A DNA stretch of 6,576 nt from a bacterium (GTDB lineage Bacteria > Desulfobacterota > Deferrimicrobia > Deferrimicrobiales > Deferrimicrobiaceae), in NCBI GenBank assembly GCA_020056545.1, contig JAGVHM010000008.1:1-6576 (forward strand), written 5' to 3'. Under the pieces are notes generated by a model. The model saw only the letters and a list, made by a program, of their open reading frames with translations, did no database searches and had not been told where the DNA came from. Position 1 is the first letter of the stretch, and each line of letters begins with the position of its first letter. This document shows positions 1-6,550 of this stretch, piece after piece. The translations under genes were made by a program, and so were the position numbers.

Positions 1-297
1 CGGCTCGAGCATCTGCTCGTATATGCGGACCATGACCGGTGCCATCTTGTAGTTGATCGTCCCCGCGACGAGCAGCATGTCGGCCTGCCGGGGGGAGAAG
101 CGCACCACCTCGGCCCCGAACCGCGACAGGTCGTAGTGCGTGCCGAACGCCCCCATCACCTCGATGCCGCAGCAGGCGGTGGCGAATGTGAAGGGGTATA
201 TCGAATACTTGCGTCCCCACGCGATCATCGACTCGAGCGTGGTCAGTGCGTAGCCGCTCCCCTGGGAGCCGCCCTTGGCCTGCTTCTCTACTGCCAA
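1..297 (-). CDS. nuoB: NADH-quinone oxidoreductase subunit B (NuoB), partial: N-terminal 99 residues
   Basis: NuoB is the peripheral-arm subunit that holds cluster N2, the last [4Fe-4S] cluster before quinone, and helps form the quinone cavity at the cytoplasmic membrane face. The 99 visible codons read without a stop to the window edge. They begin MAVEKQAKGG and contain TACCGIEVMG (two tandem N2 ligand cysteines at residues 42-43), HYDLSRFGAE (about 54-63), SPRQAD (68-73) and GTINYKMAPVM (79-89), all family landmarks. The other two N2 cysteines normally lie further on and fall outside the window, so the gene is cut by the edge and is not visibly broken. The chosen start is a TTG at 297-295, inside the last codons of nuoA; it follows an AAGGGGG SD by 7 bases, and no ATG or GTG is available before the conserved region. 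NuoB follows NuoA as in most nuo operons. Identity is essentially certain; the TTG start is an inference. Confidence 0.95.
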   Translation of the reverse strand, partial: MAVEKQAKGGSQGSGYALTTLESMIAWGRKYSIYPFTFATACCGIEVMGAFGTHYDLSRFGAEVVRFSPRQADMLLVAGTINYKMAPVMVRIYEQMLEP

Positions 298-671
298 TCC
301 AGGGCCCCCTTCTTCCAGGCGTAGACGAGCCCCGCCAGGAGGATCAGGATGAAGATCCCCATCTCTATGAATCCGAACCACCCCAGCTGCCGGAAGAGCA
401 CCGCCCACGGGTAGAGGAAGGCCGCTTCCAGGTCGAAGAGGATGAACAGAAGCGCTATCAGGTAGAACTTTACGGAAATTCGTACCGCTGCGGGGGTGAT
501 GGGATCTACTCCGCACTCGTAGACGCTGTACTTGACCCGGTCGTACCGCTTGGGGCCAAGCGCCTGCGACAGGAACACGAAGCCCACCGACATCGCCAAG
601 GCGATCACAAGCAGCAGAAGGACCGAGAAGTACGGGTCCGAGAACTGTATGGAAGATACGAAGTTCAGCAC
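288..671 (-). CDS. nuoA: NADH-quinone oxidoreductase subunit A (NuoA)
   Basis: NuoA is a small membrane subunit (ND3 homologue) at the junction of the peripheral and membrane arms; its first loop closes over the quinone cavity. At 127 residues it has the usual family length. It has three likely membrane helices at about 15-37, 67-88 and 99-118. The loop carries the signature YECG at 51-54, whose Cys53 matches the cysteine exposed in the deactive state of the mitochondrial enzyme. Helix 2 carries FDLE (Asp80 and Glu82, the conserved acidic pair) followed by YPWA, and Glu103 lies in helix 3. The start is GTG at 671-669, behind AAGGAG with a 4-base spacer; the next in-frame Met is at residue 27, inside helix 1. 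The gene begins 22 bases after nuoN, not at the head of the operon as is usual, and its last 10 bases overlap the start of nuoB. NuoA is absent from Mrp antiporters and group 4 hydrogenases, so it marks this cluster as true complex I. Confidence 0.97.
   Translation of the reverse strand: MLNFVSSIQFSDPYFSVLLLLVIALAMSVGFVFLSQALGPKRYDRVKYSVYECGVDPITPAAVRISVKFYLIALLFILFDLEAAFLYPWAVLFRQLGWFGFIEMGIFILILLAGLVYAWKKGALDWQ
305..311 (-). promoter_or_regulatory. Ribosome binding site of nuoB
   Basis: AAGGGGG lies 7 bases before the TTG start of nuoB, inside the 3' coding part of nuoA. It is the main support for choosing the TTG. Confidence 0.6.
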
Positions 672-675
672 CGCG

Positions 676-693
676 CTCCTTCCCGGAAAGGAA
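676..693 (-). promoter_or_regulatory. Small hairpin that sequesters the nuoA Shine-Dalgarno sequence
   Basis: Immediately after the nuoN TGA the transcript reads TTCCTT, then a six-base loop TCCGGG, then AAGGAG, followed by CGCG and the GTG start of nuoA. TTCCTT and AAGGAG pair over six positions (five Watson-Crick and one outer G-U), so the whole nuoA SD lies in the 3' arm. There is no U tract after it, so it is not an intrinsic terminator. A ribosome finishing nuoN would cover and melt the stem, which would couple nuoA translation to nuoN. The pairing is seen directly; the coupling role is inference, and six base pairs make only a weak structure. Confidence 0.45.
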
Positions 694-2172
694 TCAAAAC
701 GCCAGGAGCCTCACGGAATTTGCGGCCACCCGGGCAACGGGCTCCCAGTATATCCCGAGCACCAGGGTGGGGATCGCAAGCAGGGAGAGCACCGCCCTGG
801 GAAACGCCGGGACCGGCAGCTCCGCGCTCTCCTTGGGATCCTCCAGGAACATTACCTTAACGATTCGCGCATAATAATACAACGAAACGACGCTGTTTAG
901 CGCCGCAACCACCGCAAGCCAGTATACCCCCCGGTTGATGACCTCCGCGAAGAGGTAGACCTTTCCGATGAACCCCGAGAAGGGCGGGATGCCCGTCAGG
1001 GCGAACAGGAAGATTGCGAGAGAAACGGCGGCGAAAGGCGCCCGCCTTCCAAGCCCAGAGTAGTCCGCGATGTCCTCGCTCCCGGTGCCGTTGGCGACCA
1101 GGACCACCACGTAGAAGGCCCCGAGGTTCATGAAGAGGTACACGACGAGGTAGAACAGGATCGCCTTGAGGCCCGCCGGCGTCAGGAGCACGAACCCCAT
1201 CAGCATGTACCCGGCGTGCGCGATCGAAGAGTATGCCAACAGCCTCTTCACGTTATTCTGGTTGATGGCGACAAGGTTCCCGACCGACATCGTCACCGCG
1301 GAGAGGACTCCGAAGAGCAGGGTCCAGTCCACGGAAGGGGGGAGCTTCCACATCCCCGCCGCCGCGTCGGGGGAGGCGAAGACCGTGTAGAAGAACCGCA
1401 CAAGGACAGCGAATCCGGCGGCCTTCGGCCCCACCGACAGGAATGCGGTGACCGGCGTCGGCGCTCCTTCGTACACGTCCGGGCTCCACATGTGGAACGG
1501 GACCGCCGCGATCTTGAACCCGAACCCAACCGTCACCATGGCCGCGGCAAGGAAAACGGGGAGCGGCGCCTTTCCGGCCGCAAGCGCCCGGCCGATCTCC
1601 GCCATCTGGGTGGTGCCCGTCAGCCCGTACAAAAGCGAAAAGCCGTATATCATCACGCCCGAGGCGGTAGCCCCATACACCACGTACTTCATCGCGGCCT
1701 CGGTCGAGGATTCCTTCCCTTTAAGGTAGCCGGCAAGGAGGTACGACGGGATCGAGACGAGCTCGAGAGCCAGGTACAGCATCACGATGTCCGTCGACGC
1801 CGCCAGCAGGAACATCCCGAGCAGCACGGACAGAAGGAAGACGTAGTATTCGGTCTGGGTTCTGCCGGCGAGATCCCTGCTCTCCATCGACATGAATATC
1901 ACCACGATCGTCGCCAGGGCGGTCAGCGCCTTGAAGAAGATGGCAAAGCCGTCCAGCGCCACCATCCCCTCGAACAGGAGCCTGCCGGGGGACGCCGGCT
2001 GGAGGGCGACAAGGAGAAGCGCCGCCCCGACCCCGGCCAGGGATAGCAGCGCGGGGGCCGCGGAATAGCGGCTCTTCCCCGCGACGTGGACGAGGATGAG
2101 AAGAAGGATCGTCGCCGTGACCGCAAGCTCCGGCAGGAAGAAGGTCAGGCTTGCAAGGTTCCCCAGGTGCAT
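694..2172 (-). CDS. nuoN: NADH-quinone oxidoreductase subunit N (NuoN)
   Basis: NuoN (ND2 homologue) is the antiporter-like proton-channel subunit nearest the quinone module. The protein has 492 residues, close to the 485 of E. coli NuoN, and is strongly hydrophobic, consistent with the family's 14 membrane helices. Visible key residues are Glu137 in ALELVS (helix 5), Lys220 in GFGFKIAAVPFH (helix 7), Lys250 in VGPKAAGF (helix 8) and Lys404 in FSGFIGKVYLF (helix 12). These are the residues that carry protons in the half-channels and the central hydrophilic axis. HMWSPDVYEGAPTPVTAFLS (227-246) and VKRLLAYSSIAHAGYMLMG (308-326) are typical of NuoN rather than NuoL or NuoM. The start is ATG at 2172-2170, one base after the nuoM stop, with a modest SD (GGTGAT, 5-base spacer) inside the nuoM end. 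The TGA stop at 696-694 is followed at once by a hairpin that covers the nuoA SD. No channel residue is missing and no frameshift is seen. Confidence 0.97.
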   Translation of the reverse strand: MHLGNLASLTFFLPELAVTATILLLILVHVAGKSRYSAAPALLSLAGVGAALLLVALQPASPGRLLFEGMVALDGFAIFFKALTALATIVVIFMSMESRDLAGRTQTEYYVFLLSVLLGMFLLAASTDIVMLYLALELVSIPSYLLAGYLKGKESSTEAAMKYVVYGATASGVMIYGFSLLYGLTGTTQMAEIGRALAAGKAPLPVFLAAAMVTVGFGFKIAAVPFHMWSPDVYEGAPTPVTAFLSVGPKAAGFAVLVRFFYTVFASPDAAAGMWKLPPSVDWTLLFGVLSAVTMSVGNLVAINQNNVKRLLAYSSIAHAGYMLMGFVLLTPAGLKAILFYLVVYLFMNLGAFYVVVLVANGTGSEDIADYSGLGRRAPFAAVSLAIFLFALTGIPPFSGFIGKVYLFAEVINRGVYWLAVVAALNSVVSLYYYARIVKVMFLEDPKESAELPVPAFPRAVLSLLAIPTLVLGIYWEPVARVAANSVRLLAF

Positions 2173-2173
2173 T

Positions 2174-3703
2174 CTACATCACCATCTTCACGACGTCGAC
2201 TAGCCGGACGAGCGATGTGTTCATGAGGTTGAGAACCGGCATAGGGTAGACGCCGAAGAACAGCGTCATCAGCGCCAGCGGAGTCAGGCAGAAGATCTCG
2301 CGGGCGTTGATCTCCTCGAGCTGGGCGTACTTGGGGTTGAGCGGCCCGAGGAATACCCGCTGGAGCGCCCAGAGGTGGAACGCGGCCACGATGATTATCC
2401 CGGAGGCGCCGATGATGACAAACGTTTTGAGGGGGCCGAACGACCCGATGAATACCATCGCCTCGGCGATGAACCCCGAGAATCCGGGCAGGCCAAGCGA
2501 AGCGAAGAACGCCACCGTCACAAAGAACGTGTAGACCGGAACGACGGCGCCCAGCCCTCCGAATCCGTCTATGTCGCGGTGGTGCGCCCGGTCGTAGACG
2601 ACGCCGACCAGGAAGAAGAGCATGGACGTGATCATGCCGTGGGAGAACATCTGGAAGGAGGCGCCGACCATCCCCGCCGGGGTGAGCGCGGCCATCCCCA
2701 GCAGGCAGAACCCCATATGGCTGACCGAGGAGTAGGCGACCATTTTCTTCAGGTCCGACTGCGCCATCGCGCACAGGGCGCCGTAGACGATGTTTATCAC
2801 CCCGAGCACGGCCATCGGGATGACGAACCACTTCGTCACGTCGGGGAAGATCGGGAACGAGATCCGCATCAGCCCGTACGTCCCCATCTTCAGGAGGATT
2901 CCCGCAAGGATGACCGAGATCGCCGTAGGCGCCTCGACGTGGGCGTCTGGAAGCCACGTGTGGAACGGGAAGAGCGGGACCTTGATCGCGAACCCGATGA
3001 ACAGCCCCAGGAACAGCAGGATCCGGACGTCGAACCCTTTCAGCCAGGCGTTGTGGGTCGACTGCTGCATGTAGTGGAGCATGTTGAAGGTGTGCCCGCC
3101 CGTCTCCGGATTGATCGAGTTGAAGTATAGGGCCAGCATGACGATGAGCATCAGGACAGAGCCCAGAAGCGTATAAAGGAAGAACTTGATCGCCGCGTAC
3201 TCCCGCCGCGGCCCTCCCCAGATCCCGATGAGGAAGTACATCGGCAGGAGCATCACTTCCCAGAAAACGTAGAACAGGAAGAAGTCGAGCGACGCGAAGA
3301 CGCCCATCATGCCGGTCTCGAGCAGGAGGAACAGCGCCATGTATCCCTTGATCTGCTTCTGGATCCCCCAGGAACCGATCACCGCCAGGAAAGAAACGAT
3401 CGCGGTGAGGATCAGCATCGGCATCGAGATGCCGTCGGCCCCCATGAAGTACTCGACGTTGATCGAGGGGATCCAGCTGTAGTGCTCCACGAACTGGAAC
3501 TGGTTCTCCACGTTCACACCCGCCACCGTTTGGTCGAACGCGCCCCAGAGCCTGACCGCCAGCGGGATCGGGAGGAACGACGCCACGGCGGCGATCGTCT
3601 TGACGATGTTGTCCTTCCCCTTGGGCATGCAGAGGATGACTGCCGCGCCGGCCAGGGGAAGAAACGTCATCAGGCTTAAGATATGTCTGTCTATGAACCC
3701 CAC
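2174..3703 (-). CDS. nuoM: NADH-quinone oxidoreductase subunit M (NuoM)
   Basis: NuoM (ND4 homologue) is the middle antiporter-like subunit of the membrane arm. It has 509 residues, the same length as the E. coli protein, with hydrophobic segments consistent with 14 helices. The proton-path residues are present: Glu149 in FYVFWEVMLLPMYFLIG (helix 5), Lys241 in GFAIKVPLFPFHTWLPDAH (helix 7), Lys272 in GILLKMGTYGLMR (helix 8) and Glu414 in GLPGFSGFIAEAMVF (helix 12). A glutamate in helix 12, where NuoL and NuoN carry lysine, is diagnostic of NuoM. SDLKKMVAYSSVSHMGF (316-332) and the following FSHG are also typical. The start is GTG at 3703-3701, chosen because a strong GAGGAGGT SD lies 5 bases before it; the next Met is at residue 12. 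It lies 16 bases after nuoL and 1 base before nuoN, so translation is probably coupled to both neighbours. Confidence 0.97.
   Translation of the reverse strand: MGFIDRHILSLMTFLPLAGAAVILCMPKGKDNIVKTIAAVASFLPIPLAVRLWGAFDQTVAGVNVENQFQFVEHYSWIPSINVEYFMGADGISMPMLILTAIVSFLAVIGSWGIQKQIKGYMALFLLLETGMMGVFASLDFFLFYVFWEVMLLPMYFLIGIWGGPRREYAAIKFFLYTLLGSVLMLIVMLALYFNSINPETGGHTFNMLHYMQQSTHNAWLKGFDVRILLFLGLFIGFAIKVPLFPFHTWLPDAHVEAPTAISVILAGILLKMGTYGLMRISFPIFPDVTKWFVIPMAVLGVINIVYGALCAMAQSDLKKMVAYSSVSHMGFCLLGMAALTPAGMVGASFQMFSHGMITSMLFFLVGVVYDRAHHRDIDGFGGLGAVVPVYTFFVTVAFFASLGLPGFSGFIAEAMVFIGSFGPLKTFVIIGASGIIIVAAFHLWALQRVFLGPLNPKYAQLEEINAREIFCLTPLALMTLFFGVYPMPVLNLMNTSLVRLVDVVKMVM
2178..2183 (-). promoter_or_regulatory. 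Weak ribosome binding site of nuoN
   Basis: GGTGAT lies 5 bases before the nuoN ATG, inside the last codons of nuoM. It matches the right-hand part of the extended SD consensus (GGAGGTGAT). With a one-base gap between the genes, translational re-initiation from nuoM probably helps. Confidence 0.45.
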
Positions 3704-3708
3704 GGAAG

Positions 3709-3716
3709 ACCTCCTC
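3709..3716 (-). promoter_or_regulatory. Strong ribosome binding site of nuoM
   Basis: GAGGAGGT lies 5 bases before the GTG start, in the 16-base nuoL-nuoM gap. It is one of the two best SD matches in the window and decides the GTG start over the downstream Met at residue 12. Confidence 0.8.
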
Positions 3717-3719
3717 GGG

Positions 3720-5753
3720 TCAGAAAGCTTTCACCAGGTATATGATAAGGACCCCGCCCGCCAGGATGTACACGTAGTGGTAGAGTTTCCCGGTCTGGAA
3801 CCTGCGGAAGAAGGAGCCGCTTTCGATCGTCACGGTCGCCACGCCGTTCACCGCGCCGTCGACCACGGCGTTGTCGAACTTGCCTGCCAGGAACGAGACC
3901 CACACCGCAACCTGCGCGCACAGGTTGACCAGCCCGTCCACGACGTGCAGGTCGAACCACGCGAGAGCGCGGGAGAGGGCTTTCGTCCCGTTCACCGCGG
4001 TTGCCTCGTACAGCTCGTCGAAGTACCACTTGTTCACCAGGAAGTCGTGCAGGCGGGGAAATTTCGCCGCAACCTTGTCGGGGTCGACCCAGCCGAGCAT
4101 GTATATCCCGAACGCCAGGAGGATCCCCAGCCCCGCCACCCCGACGGAAGAGTACATCGCGATCGTGTGCGCCTTGTGCGCCAGGTGCAGGTCGTGCTCC
4201 CCCTTCGCTCCTGCCGGAGCTTCGGCGGACAAGCCCGCGTTGGCCGGAACGGCGAAGGAGGCCGAGACGGCCGAGGCCGGCTTCGGGACGAGGACCTCGA
4301 ACCACCCCTTCTCCGCCAACGGGGCCTTGAACCAGAACGCGAACGACAGGACCGCCAGAATCACCAGGGGAACCGACATGTTGGGCGGCGACTCGTGGGC
4401 GTGGTCGTACTTGTGGTGGTCGCGCGGTTTGCCGAAGAAAGTGAGGATAACGAGCCGGAACATGTAAAAGGCGGTCATCCCGGCGGTGAAAAGGGTGACC
4501 ACGAAAATGATCATATGCTGCGGATGCCTCATGCCGAACTCGAGCGCCGCCGCCAGGATCATGTCCTTGCTGTAGAAGCCGGAGAACCCCGGAACCCCCG
4601 CGATAGCGAGCGTGGCGATGATGAAGGTGGCCGCGGTGATCTTCATCTTCTTCCAGAGGCCGCCCATCTCGAAGATGTCCTGGCTGTGGACCGCGTGGAT
4701 CACCGACCCGGACCCCAGGAACAGGCACGCCTTGAACGCCGCGTGGGTGGTGAGGTGGAGTAGCCCCGCGGTGAACCCGCCGACGCCGAGCCCCATGATC
4801 ATGAAGCCCAGCTGCGAGCAGGTCGAATAGGCGAGAACCTTCTTGATGTCGCGAGAGGCAAGGGCGATCGTGGCCGAGATGAAGAGGGTGAGAAGGCCGA
4901 TATAGGCGATGACCAGGAACGCGTCCGGCGTGAAGATCGGGTAGACGCGCCCGACGAGATAGACGCCCGCCGCGACCATCGTCGCCGCGTGGATCAATGC
5001 GGAGACCGGCGTGGGGCCCTCCATGGCGTCGGGGAGCCAGACGTGCAGCGGGAACTGGGCCGACTTTCCGATCGCTCCGCAGAATATCCCGATCCCGGCC
5101 AGCGTCAGCAGGGTCCCGGCGACCTTGCCCTCGCTGATCCCCTGGAACACCTCGTCGTACCCCAGCACGCCCGTGGCGGAATAGAGGATCAGGAACCCGA
5201 TCAGGAAACCGAAGTCGCCGATCCGGTTCACGATGAACGCCTTCTTGCATGCGTCCGCCGCCGACTTCTTCTCGAACCAGAAGCCGATGAGGAGATAGGA
5301 GGCCACGCCCACCAACTCCCAGAAGATATAGATGAAGAAGAAGCTCTCCGCCAGGACGAGCCCGAGCATCGAGAACGAGAAGACAGAAAGGTAGGCGAAG
5401 AACCGGCTGTACCGCGGATCCCCGTGCATGTAGCCGACGGAGAAGATGTGGACCAGCGTGGACACGCCGGTCACAACGACGAGCATCACGGCGGTGAGGT
5501 TGTCGACGAGGATCCCCGCCTTGACGACGAACCGGCCCCCGATGTCGAGCCATGGATACACGATGTGGTACTTGAAGTTCGGGTCGTGGATCCGGAAGAC
5601 CTCGAAGAAGATCGCGATCGACATGGCGAGACCGGCGCCTATCGCGGCTATCGAAACCCAGTCCCCCTTCCGGGGAAGCCGTCTGCCTACCGCGATGTTG
5701 ACGAAGAAGGCCAGCAGCGGCAGGAGCGGGATTATGTAAGCGTATCGGATCAA
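3720..5753 (-). CDS. nuoL: NADH-quinone oxidoreductase subunit L (NuoL)
   Basis: NuoL (ND5 homologue) is the distal antiporter-like subunit; its long lateral helix runs along the membrane arm and braces NuoM and NuoN. Landmarks are Glu146 in YIFWELVGVASYLLIGFW (helix 5), Asp180 in VNRIGDFGF, Lys230 in GAIGKSAQFPLHVWLPDAM (helix 7), a helix 11 stretch with His333, His337 and Lys341, and Lys396 in GFSGFYSKDMI (helix 12). At 677 residues it is longer than the 613 of E. coli. The extra length lies in a His-rich loop (about 440-457), an Ala-rich variable loop (about 487-530) and an extended lateral-helix region (about 575-650). A last membrane helix (about 657-676) follows. The start is TTG at 5753-5751, 3 bases after nuoK, with AAGGGG 6 bases upstream; the next Met is at residue 44, too deep in the first helices, so the TTG is favoured. 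All channel residues are intact and the frame is continuous. Confidence 0.97.
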   Translation of the reverse strand: MIRYAYIIPLLPLLAFFVNIAVGRRLPRKGDWVSIAAIGAGLAMSIAIFFEVFRIHDPNFKYHIVYPWLDIGGRFVVKAGILVDNLTAVMLVVVTGVSTLVHIFSVGYMHGDPRYSRFFAYLSVFSFSMLGLVLAESFFFIYIFWELVGVASYLLIGFWFEKKSAADACKKAFIVNRIGDFGFLIGFLILYSATGVLGYDEVFQGISEGKVAGTLLTLAGIGIFCGAIGKSAQFPLHVWLPDAMEGPTPVSALIHAATMVAAGVYLVGRVYPIFTPDAFLVIAYIGLLTLFISATIALASRDIKKVLAYSTCSQLGFMIMGLGVGGFTAGLLHLTTHAAFKACLFLGSGSVIHAVHSQDIFEMGGLWKKMKITAATFIIATLAIAGVPGFSGFYSKDMILAAALEFGMRHPQHMIIFVVTLFTAGMTAFYMFRLVILTFFGKPRDHHKYDHAHESPPNMSVPLVILAVLSFAFWFKAPLAEKGWFEVLVPKPASAVSASFAVPANAGLSAEAPAGAKGEHDLHLAHKAHTIAMYSSVGVAGLGILLAFGIYMLGWVDPDKVAAKFPRLHDFLVNKWYFDELYEATAVNGTKALSRALAWFDLHVVDGLVNLCAQVAVWVSFLAGKFDNAVVDGAVNGVATVTIESGSFFRRFQTGKLYHYVYILAGGVLIIYLVKAF

Positions 5754-5756
5754 GGT

Positions 5757-6059
5757 CTACCCCTTCAACTGGTCGGCCGCGTCTATCTCGACGGTCCCCG
5801 TCGTGGCGTACATCCGCAGGAAGATGGCCAGCGCGACGGCGGCCTCCGCCGCCGCGAGCACGATAACGAACACGGCGAAGATCTGCCCCCCGATGACGCG
5901 GGAGACGTAGTGCGAGAACGCCACGAAGTTGATGTTGGCGGCGTTCAGGATCAGTTCGACCCCCATGAGAACCGCGACCGCGTTGCGCCGCGTCAGTATC
6001 GCGTACAGCCCGCAGCAGAACAGCGCGGCGGAGATGACGAGAAGCTTGTCCAGGCCCAT
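5757..6059 (-). CDS. nuoK: NADH-quinone oxidoreductase subunit K (NuoK)
   Basis: NuoK (ND4L homologue) is a small membrane subunit that forms part of the fourth proton path and connects the quinone module to NuoN. It has 100 residues, the usual size, with three predicted helices at about 4-22, 27-48 and 56-82. The two buried glutamates that define the subunit are present: Glu35 in LMGVELILNAANINFVAF and Glu72 in FVIVLAAAEAAVALAIF, matching Glu36 and Glu72 of E. coli NuoK. The ATG overlaps the nuoJ stop in a TAATG arrangement and is preceded by GGAGGAG with an 8-base spacer, so the start is well supported. The gene lies between nuoJ and nuoL as in nearly all nuo operons. Mrp antiporters have a related subunit, MrpC, but the neighbouring nuoA, nuoB and nuoJ make that reading unlikely. 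Confidence 0.97.
   Translation of the reverse strand: MGLDKLLVISAALFCCGLYAILTRRNAVAVLMGVELILNAANINFVAFSHYVSRVIGGQIFAVFVIVLAAAEAAVALAIFLRMYATTGTVEIDAADQLKG
5760..5765 (-). promoter_or_regulatory. Ribosome binding site of nuoL
   Basis: AAGGGG lies 6 bases before the TTG start of nuoL and overlaps the last sense codons of nuoK. It supports the TTG, since the next in-frame ATG is 43 codons downstream. Confidence 0.6.
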
Positions 6060-6550
6060 TACTTCGGCTCCTCCATGTCGGCGGACCCCTTTTTATGCAA
6101 ATCCGGCCTCGACAGGAGCGCGGCCCCGATCAGCGCGGCCAGCAGCAGCACCGAAGCCACTTCGAACGGCAGCAGATACCGGGTCATCAGCAACTCTCCG
6201 ATCTCGGCGGTGGTCGGCTGGTAGGAGAGGCTTGGCTTCACCGGGAATACGGTCGAAACCGCCGTGTATGACAGTACGCCGAAGAGCGCGAGGCAGACGA
6301 ACCCGGCCTGCCACCGGAAGCGCGCGGGATTGGAGATCTTCACGTCTGAGATCCGGTTCGAGAGGAAGACGGCGAAAAGGATCAGGATGAGAATCCCCCC
6401 CACGTACACGAGCAGCTGGGTGGCGGCGAGGAAGTCGGCCGACAGATAAACGTACAGCCCCGCCACGCCCGCGAACGAGAACAGGAGGGCCACTGCGGAA
6501 TAGACGATGTTGGGGAGGATGGCCACTAAAATGGCTGACCACACCGTCAT
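6059..6550 (-). CDS. nuoJ: NADH-quinone oxidoreductase subunit J (NuoJ)
   Basis: NuoJ (ND6 homologue) is a membrane subunit with five helices; its third helix changes between pi-bulge and alpha forms and is thought to gate coupling between quinone reduction and the proton channels. The protein has 163 residues. The helix 3 signature is clear: FLAATQLLVYVGGILILILFAVFL (about 40-63), with Gln45, Tyr49 and the Gly51-Gly52 hinge. The last helix reads YLLPFEVASVLLLAALIGAALLSR (125-148) with conserved Glu130. A short charged tail (about 148-163) follows. The ATG at 6550-6548 is preferred: an in-frame TAG lies only 12 bases upstream at 6565-6563, so no longer ATG, GTG or TTG form is possible. No strong SD is seen before it (only a weak GGCGG), so translation may depend on the upstream gene. 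It overlaps nuoK by 1 base. Confidence 0.96.
   Translation of the reverse strand: MTVWSAILVAILPNIVYSAVALLFSFAGVAGLYVYLSADFLAATQLLVYVGGILILILFAVFLSNRISDVKISNPARFRWQAGFVCLALFGVLSYTAVSTVFPVKPSLSYQPTTAEIGELLMTRYLLPFEVASVLLLAALIGAALLSRPDLHKKGSADMEEPK
6068..6074 (-). promoter_or_regulatory. Ribosome binding site of nuoK
   Basis: GGAGGAG lies 8 bases before the nuoK ATG, within the codons for the acidic C-terminal tail of NuoJ (Met-Glu-Glu-Pro). The tail sequence and the SD share the same bases. Confidence 0.75.

Noticed and set aside
672..693. The nuoN-nuoA gap hairpin as an intrinsic terminator
   Set aside because: The stem is short (six pairs) and is followed by CGCGGTG rather than a run of U, so it does not fit a Rho-independent terminator.
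2145..2957. A 270-codon minus-strand frame overlapping the 3' part of nuoM, possibly suggesting a frameshift
   Set aside because: The nuoM frame is continuous through the region with all helices and Glu414 intact, so there is no frameshift to explain.
3600..4763. A 387-codon open frame on the plus strand, antisense to the nuoM start and the 3' half of nuoL
   Set aside because: Same composition bias (Arg/Glu/His/Val rich, low complexity), crosses a gene junction, and has no family motif. It is a shadow of the nuo genes.
3691..5553. A 620-codon open frame on the minus strand overlapping nuoL in another frame
   Set aside because: It is Arg/Gly/Pro/His rich with no membrane segments or motifs. 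The nuoL frame carries every expected channel residue, so this is a frame shadow caused by high GC at third positions.
694..6059. Mrp-type Na+/H+ antiporter or group 4 hydrogenase membrane module
   Set aside because: NuoL, NuoM, NuoN and NuoK are related to those modules, but the same strand also encodes NuoJ, NuoA with the YECG loop, and NuoB with the TACCGIE N2 motif, in operon spacing. That combination belongs to complex I.
4989..6224. A 411-codon open frame on the plus strand, antisense to nuoL, nuoK and nuoJ
   Set aside because: Its product is dominated by Arg, Glu, Asp, His and Gln with no recognisable domain, as expected when the complement of GC-rich hydrophobic codons is read. The minus strand here is fully explained by three well-conserved genes.
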